Shown in pieces: positions 34,827 through 46,118 of a DNA stretch of 64,000 nt; positions within the stretch are counted from its first letter, which is position 1; each line of letters begins with the position of its first letter. This DNA comes from Puccinellia tenuiflora (Eukaryota > Streptophyta > Magnoliopsida > Poales > Poaceae): positions 124,001-188,000 of the forward strand of contig QRDG01000848.1 in NCBI GenBank assembly GCA_012064385.1, written 5' to 3'. The position numbers and the translations under genes were made by a program. The notes below the pieces were generated by a model. It searched no databases and was not told the DNA's origin. It worked only from the letters and a program-made list of their open reading frames with translations.

Positions 34827-34969
34827 CTAAGTCTCGGGCTCATCATCATCGCCTCCATAAGCAATCAGGTAGTCGACGCCTTCCACCCCTCCGGATAGAT
34901 CAGGTTCCTCGTAGTACACCTCGTCCTCATGGTAAGCTCCATAACTCTCCTTGATTGCCTCCTCAAAGT
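34827..34969 (-). other. Candidate acidic terminal exon in LTR of element 4
   Basis: After acceptor-like CATGCTTAG, a phase-1 frame of 46 codons plus TAG starts (D)FEEAIKESYGAYHEDE and ends GGDDDEPET. About a third of the residues are acidic, with several Tyr. It is the longest member of the mini-exon set and 331 bp from the LTR 3' end. Confidence 0.5.
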
Positions 34970-34996
34970 CTAAGCATGGGGTCAAAAGGGAAAGGG

Positions 34997-35015
34997 TGAG
35001 CAGCAGCGTTACTCA
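34997..35015 (-). promoter_or_regulatory. LTR hairpin-like site of element 4
   Basis: Minus CTTGCTGAGTAACG...GCTGCTCA. This is an imperfect version of the CTTGC-GAGTAC...GTACTCA module, ending 27 nt before the candidate exon. Confidence 0.45.
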
Positions 35016-36116
35016 GCAAGTTCTGATATATATATAGATAAGGTGTATCATGCACTAGTTACTGCCAAAACCTCGGGTCTTTGGCATAGATGCAAGTTTT
35101 TGTAAACATTTCTTCAAAGATTGATTTTATTCTGAAAACTATGTCCACAGTCTCCACCGGTCTTGTGAATACAAATGGGACTCCATTCCGGCCTCGATCT
35201 CGTAGTTCCATACCGGGAACACGGTTGTGAAATCACAAATTTGTTGTTTGACTCTGCAGAGTTGCATCACTTTACCCAACAGTTGTCTGGCCCTATATCT
35301 GCTCTCTTTACACTCCATGAGTGTTATAGCCAAGGCTCAGGACATCCAGTCATGTGGAGCTTCTCCCAAATCAACACACATCCGCCCATTTGTGATGCGA
35401 TAGGGGAATCATGTTCCATGCATACCCAACACCCCTCCCAAGCTTCCCCACCAATTACCCCGTCGGCAGGAAGAGCACGCGCTTCCACGCTGTTGGCCGC
35501 CGCAACGACCCAACCCGGTGTAGGCCTGCCGAGGATATGCGGATGAGAAAAGAAGCCTCTGACTGGCCCCGCCCATACAAAGTCCGTTGGTTGATGCTTT
35601 TACTACGGCGAAAGGATCACTGGAATAGGGGTTATTAGATCCTAAGGATATATACCTTCCCATACGATGGAACACCGTACCTATTCATCTTACCATTGTT
35701 CCACCGCCAACCAGTAGTATATACCACATCATTCAAAAATTACTTTTTCTTTTTCTGATGCAAGTGAAAGGAACGTATAAGTAACTTTGCAAGTACTTTG
35801 ATAAAAATACATCAAACGGTATGCAAGAATGAACTTGCCTTGAGACTGACAAGTAGTGCAGTCTAAAGCTTCCGGCGATTCGTGAACCTCGTGTTCTGAA
35901 AATCAATATCATTGTCTTTATAAGACAATGTTTGAAAATCCAATTTATGCTATTATGCATAGATGAAATGATTTTTAGAGGTTTTGGAAAATTTCCCCCC
36001 TTCATATTTTAAGATGATGTTCCCTTTTTTGTGTGTTTTACCTAGGATGAGTTACGGGACAGTCATTTACAGAATGGTAATTTATTTTACTTTAGGAAAA
36101 TAATCCAATTCATTTC

Positions 36117-36325
36117 CACTGAAGGATCCTTGAATATTAAAAACAATTCAAAATCATGTCCACTTAAGGATCTTTGAATATTTGGAAAATAATTCAAATC
36201 ATTTCACTTAAGGATCTTTGAATATTTTGGAAAATAATTCAAATCATATCCACTTAAGGATCTTTGAATATTTTGGAAAATAATTCAAATCATTTCCACT
36301 TAAGGATCTTTGAATTTTTCACTCA
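36117..36325. repeat. AT-rich tandem repeat, about 50-bp unit
   Basis: About four and a half copies of a unit starting CCACTTAAGGATCTTTGAAT and continuing ATTTTGGAAAATAATTCAAA, inside the LTR of element 4. The first copy is the most diverged. Confidence 0.8.
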
Positions 36326-39300
36326 AGAAATATTTTTCAATAAATCAAATAAAAATCATTTTTGAAAGCCTTGCAAAATTTTGAGTTAATATCATATTTT
36401 TATTTGATTTTTAGGATTCTTATTTTGGATTTAAAATTTGAATTATAACTAGGGTTTGATTTGAATTCAGCAATTTTTAGAAATTACAACTAAGTCCCTG
36501 GTTTACTGGGTTGAACCAGGTCAACCCGCACCGGTTCGGTCGAACCGATTCAGTCCGACCCACTCTCTCCTTCCCCTCTTCTCTCTCTCTCCCTCTCTCA
36601 CTCCGTGGTCGACACGATCCCCTTTCGCCTTCGCCGTCGCCGACTGATTCCGGCGTACTCCGGCCGTCTCCGTCGTCGTGCTAGGGCGCAAAAGAAAGCC
36701 CTTTCGACGCTCTCTCTTCTCCTCCCCGTCGATCTGCTTTTCCTCTTCTGGTGTGTTCGTGCGCAACCCATCCCTAGGGTTAGGGTTTCGGTGATGGCGC
36801 CGCTCCGCCGTGCTTCTCCTCCTCTGAGCTACCCTCGCCATGACTAGGGGTTCGGCTCCGCTCTCTGGTTCTGCCTAGCTGCTCTCCTTCTTCTCCACCG
36901 ACGCGTGCGTGCTGGCTCGTCCCCCGGTTGAGGTCTTGGTTGCAGCGCGATTAATCGTGCTCCCGACTCCTGCTCTACTCCGCCGCCGGTGTGGAGCTCG
37001 CCTCCGTGCTACGGTGGTGCTGGAGTGGTGTTGCTGCGGTGCGACTTCCTCCCTTGGTCCTCCGTCATGACCACACGGGCACTGCCCCGTCGTCATGCCG
37101 TTACGGCCATGGGCGCACGGTAAGGTTCCTCTTCCTCCTCTCTGCTATCTCCTCCTTCTAGACTCCTTTCTGATCTAGCTTAGCTCCTATGCTGCTCAAA
37201 ATTTCCTCACTGGTACTTAGCAAAAATTGTGCTGGTACACTGGATATGTTTTGTTGTTGATGATTTATTTTGCTCTAGATGTTTTAATGCTTGATTCAGT
37301 AGTGGGTATATTTAGAAGAATTGCTTTAGTGGACAGAAGTAAGATTTGGGTGAGAAAAATAGGGTTTGGAATTGGATATTAGCTATAGTTGTGTTCTGTG
37401 CTTTGTGCAAGTGTGGAATTATTTCTGTGGCTAAAGGAAATTAGCTATGCATGCTGTGATGCCTCCACTGGAGTTACACAGAAGCTGGCTAAACTAATAA
37501 GCTTTTGGAAAAATCTTTTCTTATGCTTTCCTGTGCTTCTTCTAGTGATAGATATGCTAGGCTACTAGCTTGTGTATATTATAAAGAACAGGTGCTGCAC
37601 TTCCCTCTTATCTATCCTTAGCATAATCCATGTTCAACATGGTTCTGATAAGAACAGATATTCCTCACTTCCCCTTCCATGCATGCAAACATGCTTAGCT
37701 TGGCTCTGTCATTATCAGAGTTAGCTAACTCTCTTCTTCTCTGCCTAACACTCAAAAGATCAACCTGCTGCTGCTGAGTAGCTTGGTCTTCTGGCTATAC
37801 TGACAACCTGCGTCTTGTGGATAGCCTGCTCCTCCTAGTTGCTTCAAATTTCCTAAGGTGTATAGTTCTAGCTGCAAGATTTGATGTGGCTAATGTTCTT
37901 GATGATGAACATTTTCAGAAATGTGTGTGATGTGCTTGGCTGTGTGATGCTTTGTGGATTCGGTTGGCTGCCCTATTTATAGGGTTTTTAGATGATTCTG
38001 GTGGTGACACCAGGATAATTGCATGTGATGTGTAAGCTACTTGCAGTGGCCCTCCTCCACCTCGAGTTGCTACTCTTCTGTTAAACTATGGAGGTTCTTA
38101 TCCTCTGGTGGTTGAATTTCTGTGCCAAGGTATTGTTTACTCCCTTTTTGGCTTACTCCTTCCTCCTCCTTGATCCTATCCTTGCTCTGCCGGCTGTTGT
38201 TGTTCAATCTGGTTATGAACTGTTTCAAGTCCATCCATTTGAGTTGTGGAATGGTTTCAAATGCACTTGTGGATTACTCTCAGCTAGGATCTTTGCGCAG
38301 GGAGTTATCCCTCCACCTCACTTGGTCTTATCAAGCTCCTGTCGACTACTACTATGCACTATGGTTATGAACTGTTTGGCATCCCTCTGCTGCCATAGAA
38401 TTGATATATACTTGATGGATTTGGGTGGCTTCTCTGGTGGGCTAGAATTGTAACTGGGTTGTGACTGTTTTTACCTGTGGGCTTTAAGGAATAGGGTCCA
38501 TTTATCAAATTAATGGTAAATGTGACACCATAATTATGAAGGTGGATTTAAAAGTTATATTTGGCAGAGATGGTTTGTTCTGTTTCCTGGTTGCCTTTGG
38601 ACAAATGTTGAAGATGTTTATGTATCCATGTGATAACCAGCTAGTCCCTCAGGTTGCCTAAGTTGTGAAGCTGGTTCTGCCTTTGCCCCTTTTACATGCT
38701 TAATGCATGCTGAGCATGATCAAGTTGCCTAATGTTGGATATTTGATTTGATTTTTGACTGTGAACTCCAATGTCAATTCCAATTCATGGAATTAGACAC
38801 TCTGCCAAGTATTATATCAATAGCCAGTACCAATGTACTAGGCTAAAATTTCTAACCTTAACAACTCTTTTCTTTGTGAATTGTTTGCTTTTTTTTCAGG
38901 TTGAAGAATTTCAGAAGATTCTCTAAAGGATTTAGTTTATAGGTTTTTCTTTTATTTTTACTTTTCAGTAGAAAATTTGTAAAAGGACCTGATGACATTT
39001 ATTTGTAACAGATTTGTGGAACAATTCCACTTGTAAAGTTTCTTGTATAATGTAATTTATTTTATAGTAGAATTGCATATTGGAATTTATTGATATCAAA
39101 ATTGTGTATTAAAATTTAATTGTAAAATGTATTGGATGTTGGATATTATTGCAATTTGTAAGAAGAGTTGTTTGGGAAATGTAATAATGATTATTGAAAT
39201 TTTTGTGGAGAATGAAATGTGGAATTACATGAATATGAATTCTTAGAATATTAAGACAAAATGTATGTGTTGATTATAAACATGAATTCAAATATTTGAG

Positions 39301-39575
39301 AGAGAGAGAATAGAGATAAGATTTACAAGTGTTGATACATTTGTATTCAAATTTGAAGTTACCTAAATAAACTTTCATTAAAGTTGATAACCCAACCTAT
39401 CTTTTAAAACTAGGGTTTCAAAATAGGCGACTAATGTTAGATCGAGTTATCTCGACAACTAGTCCTTTTTGCATAAAAGCGCGAAAATTATTCGGACTTT
39501 TCAAGCATGCATGAATGCAAAGATGCAAACTTCCTATTTCTACCCTTTCGAAACCTATAACTGCGGGGTATTACA

Positions 39576-40495
39576 AGCATACAAACATTTTACAAAAATG
39601 TGAAACCTATACCACTGGATAGAGCTCTTAAAACTAGGAATTTACAAATTTGAATCACCTCAAACGGAGTTACGAGTCAAAAGTTATGGCTGTGCGAAGT
39701 ATAACTATCTGCTGCCCACTTCGAGGAAAAAAACAGGACGGGCCGAAACTGACTGGGCTGGGCTGGTTGTGTGATTCGCCGAAATACACCTTCGCAGCTG
39801 GGAGACGGAGACGCGCGGGGGGGGGGGCTTCCACTTAATCCGACAGTGGGCCGGGCCGAAGCGGGGCCCGCCTGTCGGCGACACCATGGTGCCACGCTGG
39901 CTGCCAGCGGGGCGTTCTCACCCCCGCGTCGACCACGCGTGGGACGAGGCCCGACGCGGGCGCGCCTGGGCAGGGCCGGCCGCCGGTGCACGCCGCCAAT
40001 CGCTGGGGAGTGGCGAGGACCGCGCCACCGCGCCGCCTCCGAAGATGGCGGCCACGAGCACAGGGGAGGCCGCAGCAGCACGTCACGGTGCTCGGGAGCA
40101 GGGAGCTCGCCGCCGGCGGCGGAGACGATGCCGAGGCTACGGGGCACCATTTCCTAAACCGCATGTACTGGGAGAAGCATGGGAACAATAGGAGTCTCCC
40201 TACTCATTTAATTGACGAATGAAGCTCGAAATAGCTCGCGGTGATCCGAGGACCCGCGGCCACGATTCCGTCCACCATGGTCGGCATTGAGCTCCATTCG
40301 GCACCTAACTGGGCAGGGAGGTCCAGGGGAGGGAGAGGGATGGCTGCTCGCGCGAGTGGCTCGGGGGCGGCTTTTATAGGGCTCGGGGGGGACATCGGCC
40401 AGGATGCTCGGCGGGGAGGCGGGGTGAGCTGACCGGTGCCACAGCGACGGGACGACGGACACTACGTCGTCGGTGTAGCACGAGGCTTCGCTGGA
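39576..40495 (-). repeat. Internal fragment of a related LTR
   Basis: Its first 130 bp or so match 42873 onward and 52043 onward in the LTRs of elements 5 and 6, then it diverges in the GC-rich leader. A TATA-like CCTATAAAAG (minus, 40371-40380) lies in the same relative place. It is cut at the left by element 4 and at the right by insertion of element 5 (probable target CTGGA, 40491-40495). Confidence 0.75.
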
Positions 40496-40663
40496 TGTGG
40501 CACCCCCTTCTGACACATATCGCCAGAGAGGTGGTCGCCCCGTGCGCCAGCCCAGGATATCTGGACGCACGTTACGACAATGCAACATAGCGAAAATATC
40601 ATTACACAATCAGGCCCAAAGGGCTACAAATGGTTTACAAGGCCATCAAGGCATGACGAAATA

Positions 40664-40827
40664 TCAAGCCAAGCATGGCTCAGGACAGAGTTTAACTGGC
40701 AGCGGAAGACGGCTATGGCAACGGCTTGGAGCGGCTCCATCTCCACAGGCATCTGGCTGGGCTACTGATCCTAGCACGCTCCTGCTCCAAATCCTCGCTA
40801 AGGTGGAAGATGAATCCTCGCCAAAAT
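40664..40827 (-). other. Candidate terminal exon in LTR of element 5 (frameshifted copy)
   Basis: After GTGGCCAG, a phase-1 frame starts (D)FGEDSSSTLARIWSRS. An extra T near 40736-40738 shifts its later part relative to the other LTR, where the frame (47457 down to 47255) begins DFGEDSSPTLARIWSKS. It follows the hairpin at 40850-40871 by 23 nt. Confidence 0.4.
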
Positions 40828-40849
40828 CTGGCCACAATCACAAGGCCCG

Positions 40850-40871
40850 TGAGTACATCATTATGCACTCA
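40850..40871 (-). promoter_or_regulatory. LTR hairpin of element 5
   Basis: Minus CTTGC then TGAGTGCAT-AATG-ATGTACTCA, a 9-bp stem with one G/T mismatch. It is repeated at 47480-47501 and, in element 6, at 49863-49884. Confidence 0.65.
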
Positions 40872-41952
40872 GCAAGTATTTCCCCTCACTACAAACAATC
40901 CAACAATCATGCAGCAAGATATACACTTGAAATAAACTTCTACACATGGCAAGAGTCTACTCTAGGTACATGGCATAAAAGTAGCATGGCATCACAAGCA
41001 AAACATGGCATAAGCAAACAATGGGGTATTACCAGTGTAGAGTCCAAGCCAGGTGGGGTTGGATCGTGCACCGGCAATCATACAACGAGCTTACCTGTGA
41101 CGAGTAGACGAGTGTACCAGTTGGTAAATAACACAACCAATCATATCACCACAGCTAGGCTCACTGGCCTTTAGCCTCACGAGGCTAATCTCATCTGTCA
41201 CCACTGCTAGGCCCACTGGCCTTATCTCAATTGACATCTCAAGTAACATTCCCTGCATCATCTTATTGTTTATTAAGTGTGATCAGGTCATTCATAATTC
41301 TTTTAAACAAATCTTAAGTTTAACCTCCGGACACGACAAAGACACACAGTGTGACCGACACTGAACTGTTGTTCCATATCCCAGGAACGAGGCTAGCTTG
41401 CTAGGTTGAGACTCTCGAGAGTTTGCAGTTACCACTCATCTAAATGCACCTTACTTAGCTAAGGCAAGATACAATTACATAACCGTTCACACTACCAGGA
41501 CACTCCTTGAATAACTACCGACTTACCACTCGGGCTAAGTCTTATGACGAAGTGAATCCGGCACGTCCCCAACGAATGAGCAACGCCTAGCTCCGGAACC
41601 TTCGCAAGACTAGCCCCGACCACAACTATGCAGTAACCGACTAGACTTGCCAAGAGGGTAGCATCCAAGGAGGCTTGATAGGTTACATAGGTTAGGGCTC
41701 TCCCATTTGGGGCGACAGTGGTAGTGCGTTCAAGGGTTCAGATTAGTGGCACTATGAATAGACCTTATCGTTGTTTGGAGGGGTGTTTCATTTAATCAAG
41801 TTTCAGCATTCACATGCCCAACCAACAAAGGATTAGCTCAATACAATAATCACAACCAACAAGGCATTAGCAACACAAACAAGCACAAACAAACATAGCC
41901 TAGAACATGCCTAACACTTGCATGAATAAATAACCACATCACAATAATAATA

Positions 41953-42140
41953 CCCGGGTGACTGTGGCGGGCAACCCGGCCGGTGTCACACGGGGGTTAG
42001 TGTCACAGAATAACAAGAATACCCGGGTGACGGTGGCGGGAGACCCGGCCGGTGTCACTCAGGGGTTAGAGTCACAGAATAATAATAAGCATACCCGGGT
42101 GACTGTGGCGGGCAACCCGGCCGGTGTCACTCGGGGGTGA
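41953..42140. repeat. Three tandem hairpin repeats of about 70 bp
   Basis: Units start at 41953, 42022 and 42094 with CCCGGGTGAC, contain GGCGGGCAACCCGGCC, and close with GTGTCACTCGGGG. The outer (CCCGGGTGAC/GTCACTCGGG) and inner (GGCGGG/CCCGGCC) arms pair. The same array occurs at about 48583-48770 and 51061-51250. Confidence 0.85.
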
Positions 42141-43986
42141 GTACAATAATATAGCACAGGCGGAGTCTGTTACGCATCCGTTCCTCCACGCGCAAGTCTT
42201 TGGCGGCGTTATCGTCCGACCGTTGACCAGGAAGTGGGGAGTTGGGCATATAGTCTCCAAAACTAAACCGAAAATCAATCATAAGAATGAGAGAGCATCC
42301 ATTCCACTCGAGGGTTCCCTCGACGTGGTGTCAGCAATCTCGGCAAAAGAACCAAATGGAAAGTCAGCTCCCAAGCGTCGCAGTCCGGGTGGTCTACGCC
42401 AACCATATTTGACGGAGGGACAAGAAGCAAATAACTCTTTTGGCAAATGCCCCCAACCCCGAGGATCACGGGCCGACATTTGTCCGCACCTAGCCTCGGC
42501 GTTGAAGAAGAAGCAAACAATCAACGCATGTTTTTGTTATTTAGTTGTCAAAGCCACGCAAGTGCGAGGCGCACAGATAATTCATACATCAATCTAATGC
42601 ATATATGGACGATGAATAAACATGGCAGGAGTAATATTATCAGTCTCATATTAAACAAGAACAACAAACAGTCATGCATAAATAACAGACAAGCATATAA
42701 TACTCGGCAAGACAATAAGCAAACAAACAACTTGCGGGACGGCTCATAGCAAGGGGTTAGCTTGCCTTCGACGATCGACGTCATCTGGCTTGGAGGTCAC
42801 GGACGCCACGGTTTAGGGTATCGGTATTGCCGTCGCGGGAAAACACCTACGCATGTGCATAAGGGTGTTGAGCATACAACCATTTTACAAAAATACAAAT
42901 CCTACACCGCTGGATAGATCTCTTAAAACTAGGAATTTACAAATTTGAATCACCTGAATCGGAGTCACGGTTCGAGAGATATGGAGGTTCGAAAAAAAAT
43001 CTGTCTAGCCGGAAAAGGAAAACCACTCCGCGGGGAAAAAAAACGCACGGCCGCTGCTGGGCCACGGGCGCGTCGCGCACGCGCGCGTGCTGGCGCTGCG
43101 CCAGGCCGGCCGCTGGTGGGCCGCGAGCTACTGCTGGCCTGCTGGGCTGGAAACGATTCGCTGGAAAAAAAAAGAGAAGCAGGGGGGATCGATCCCCTGG
43201 TCGTCCTCCTTCCCGGACACGCACGGGAGCTGGCCGTCGGCGCTGCTGCCGACCGCGGGGAGGGCCGGGGCGGATGCTGGAGACGGGGCAGCCACGCCGG
43301 GCTACGCCGCGGCCGCCGGGGAGGCTCAGGGCCAGGGGGGGCGGAGGTTGCCGCCGTGGTCGACGCACGCGTCGGCCATGGCGCGTCCGTGGGAGGCGAT
43401 GGTGCGGCGATGGGGTGGGCCAGGGGCCTCAGCGTCGGCGGGGAGGATGCGGCGACTGGGCGGCTGGCCGGTGGCGGAGACGGAGCCACCGCGCCCCCTG
43501 CGCCCGAAGGCGGACAAGGCGGACGGGAGGCCCGCGGCGCGCGGCGCGCGGCCACGGGCGGTGATGTCGGCGACGGCTTGAGGCGGTAGAGGCTTGGCGT
43601 GGCCGGCCAAGGCGGCGGCGTGGACTGCGTCGGGGTGGAAGCTGGGGGAATGACGCGGTGGTTGTGGGAGGATGTCGAGGTCGACGCGGGCGCCCACCAT
43701 GGCGCGGCACGGAAGAGCACCCGTCGCCAGCTCCGGCCGCGGGATGCGTAGGTGGATGGCGAGGCCGGCCGTGGACGGGTCCGGGGAGGCATGCTACGGC
43801 CTGGGGAGGAGGAATCGGAGGCGGGGGTCGCCTCCCCGAGCTTGGCCGAACTCACGGGTGCACGGCCATGGTGGCCTCGGGGGCAAAACTTGCGTGCGCT
43901 CCCTCACCTGCGGGCACCGAAAGGAAGAGCAGGGGAGGGGGAAAGGAGAGAAGTGTCTAGGGTGCGCTCGGGCTGCTTGGAGAGGG

Positions 43987-43998
43987 CTCTATATAGAG
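43987..43998 (-). promoter_or_regulatory. TATA box of element 5 LTR
   Basis: CTCTATATAGAG, symmetric. Minus is preferred because the GC-rich leader and pyrimidine-rich TCTCTCCTTTCCCCC tract follow on that strand. Confidence 0.65.
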
Positions 43999-45226
43999 GG
44001 AGAGGAGGGGAAGTAGGTGGTGGCCGGTGCGGCCATTGATGGAGGACGGCCACCGGTGCACCGGCCTTGCTCCAAGGTTTTAATAGGAGGGGATAAGGAC
44101 GAGGGGGGGTGACCTGGACGAACAGGGTGCCACAGGGGAACCACTGTGGTAGAGGGGTTAGGGTTAAGCAGGTTTTGGGTCACGCCCAGCGTGCGTTCGG
44201 GACGTCCAGGGCGCGACGCGAGCGGCATCGTCGCGTTCCCGGTGACTCGGGGCTCGAAACTGAAAAAGGTTTGCACCACTGGGTTCTTAACGATGAGAGG
44301 GACTCAACAAAACAAGAATTACTCAGGGATCCCAAACTTTGTAACAAAAGATTTTTAGAAACCTAACGCACACCAGGTGCTTGATGAAATGACAGGGGCT
44401 TTGCACATCTCAGAAAAATCCCCAAAATTCACAGTAGGTTATGATAGGTGTAGGTAGTAGGTATGTGGAATTTCAGATCAAAAGGAGGCCTGGAGCTTGG
44501 TCAAATAAATTGGTGTCCAAAAATGCCCAAATGGCATGGGCATGCCAATTGTTTTTATTCAAATGATATTGACCTGATATTCTGGATATGTGGTTATAAA
44601 AGGAAGTTGGTCAATCTGGCAAGGTGGCAATGCCAAATGAATTTTGTAGCTAGGGGTTGCTTTGGAAATCACAATTAGGCATAATTAGGGCATTACAAAG
44701 GAAGTACCTCAAATATTGCTCAAATGAGGTTGGGCCAATGGAGTGAAATGTTCAGGAGGTCAAATCATGCACCTCACCAAAATGGCATAATTTTTGGATG
44801 AGTGGAAGGTGTCCAGATGATTTCTGAACGGGAAATGGCATAATGGAGAATATGGATAAACTTGGAAATATTGCATTGGAGTATGCAATATTTTTGCATG
44901 GATTGTCTTTGCATGAGGAGGGGAGTCTCTGGTATTTTTAGTGGAATTTCTCCGGCTATGAAAATAGGCTTCCCTTTGGTAGGTGGAGAGAAGGGTTTTA
45001 AAGGTTCGATAATTAGGGCTAGGGTTTTCGAGGGAAAACCTGAGCACCAAGCTTACCACGGGTGTTGGAGGGGTTCATGGATCACCGGGAAAATTTTGAG
45101 AGAGCAATTCCAAAGTCAAATCATCCTCAAAAGATTTGAAGAAACATTTAGGAATAGAGGAAAAAGTTTTTCAGGTGTTAGAAAACACCGCTAAAATTAG
45201 TGACGAATTTTCGGGGTGTTACAAAC

Positions 45227-45261
45227 CTTCCCCCCTTAAAAAGAATCTCGTCCCGAGATTC
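45227..45261 (-). promoter_or_regulatory. Polypurine tract and adjoining palindrome (element 5)
   Basis: Minus TTTAAGGGGGGAAGG beside the LTR, and the perfect palindrome GAATCTCG-GGA-CGAGATTC at 45243-45261. Confidence 0.75.
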
Positions 45262-46118
45262 GGAGACTAATAGAGATTCCCGGGGTTATACAAGATATTT
45301 CTTGTATGGTTTAATCTACCCCTACATTTAAAATATTCAAAACTTTTTCTACAAAAATACTAGGGTTTAACACTCAGAGGGAACACCACTCAATCAGATC
45401 TCTATTAAAACATGTATTTTTAAAGGTATGATATTTCTACCATACCCAATGCAATTAAAAGATGGCATGGCAGGGGCTCACGCAACTCAATCAACATAGG
45501 ATCTACTAGCACATTTATTAAAATTAAATCTAAAGTTTTGCTCACCAAACACAAACCTGGCAAGATCAAACAAGATCTACAACCAAACTATCAGCCAACA
45601 AATGAAGGTTCAACTTGGACAATTAATTAACTCAAGTTTGGGAACACAACGGTTTACGGTTTTTATTTTAGAAAAGCTGTATATTCATTTTCATGCATAC
45701 ACAGGTTTTGAAAAAAAATAACGGGGTTTCTTTTAAAAGGAAATACGTGTGCCACCGATAATCTGGTGCACAGACACTGTGAGATAGGGTTATTTCAAAA
45801 AAATCATTTGCAGTGGTATGGCATAATCATTTCAACCATACCGGTTAACAAGAGAATAAGAACACCAAGTTTTATTACGAGCTGATTCTACATCAACCGG
45901 AAAGCATATACCCAACCTTACATTACAAGCCAACAAAGAAGAGCAAACAACCTCACTGATTCTCACCTACCACATACACGCGCCACTCAGGTGAACTAAA
46001 CATGGGTTCTACTCCGCGTGGCGGCCTCTGGTAGTCGGTGGAGCGCGGCCGAGACGAAGAGTGGTGTCCACATCTCCATCTCCCGCGGGGTGGGGAATTG
46101 CAGGCACGCCTTCGAGGA

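Larger units (their letters stand above)
34496..39575 (-). repeat. Lone long LTR (element 4)
   Basis: 5080 bp with TG...CA ends; on minus it starts TGTAATACCCCGCAG and ends GGAGTCACCGCA. I assign minus by the hairpin and acidic frame near its 3' end and by GAAACCCTAACCCTAG in the GC-rich region (36520-37130). No PBS or polypurine tract adjoins either end. The 5-bp flanks differ (CTTAG at 34491-34495, AGCAT at 39576-39580), so it is not a clean solo LTR; a deletion or inter-element recombination is likely. Confidence 0.7.
40496..45223 (-). repeat. 3' LTR of element 5
   Basis: 4728 bp, TGTGGCACCCCC...GGGGTGTTACA on plus. It has tandem hairpin repeats at 41953-42140, a GC-rich leader at about 42950-44270, and a TATA box at 43987-43998. 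The acidic module is at 40664-40871. Confidence 0.9.

Noticed and set aside
34496..39575. Plus orientation for the lone LTR, suggested by CT-rich tracts at 36550-36600 and a GTAAG donor at 37121
   Set aside because: The hairpin, acidic frame and TGTAATACCCC start, as in the other families, all point to minus. The PBS expected after a plus LTR is absent.
41953..42140. CRISPR-like spaced repeats
   Set aside because: Only three units, no variable spacers, eukaryotic LTR context; tandem hairpin repeat instead.
42945..43855. Long overlapping ORFs on both strands (214 and 296 aa) in the element 5 LTR
   Set aside because: GC-rich leader DNA open in many frames at once. The orthologous regions of the other LTRs do not keep these frames.
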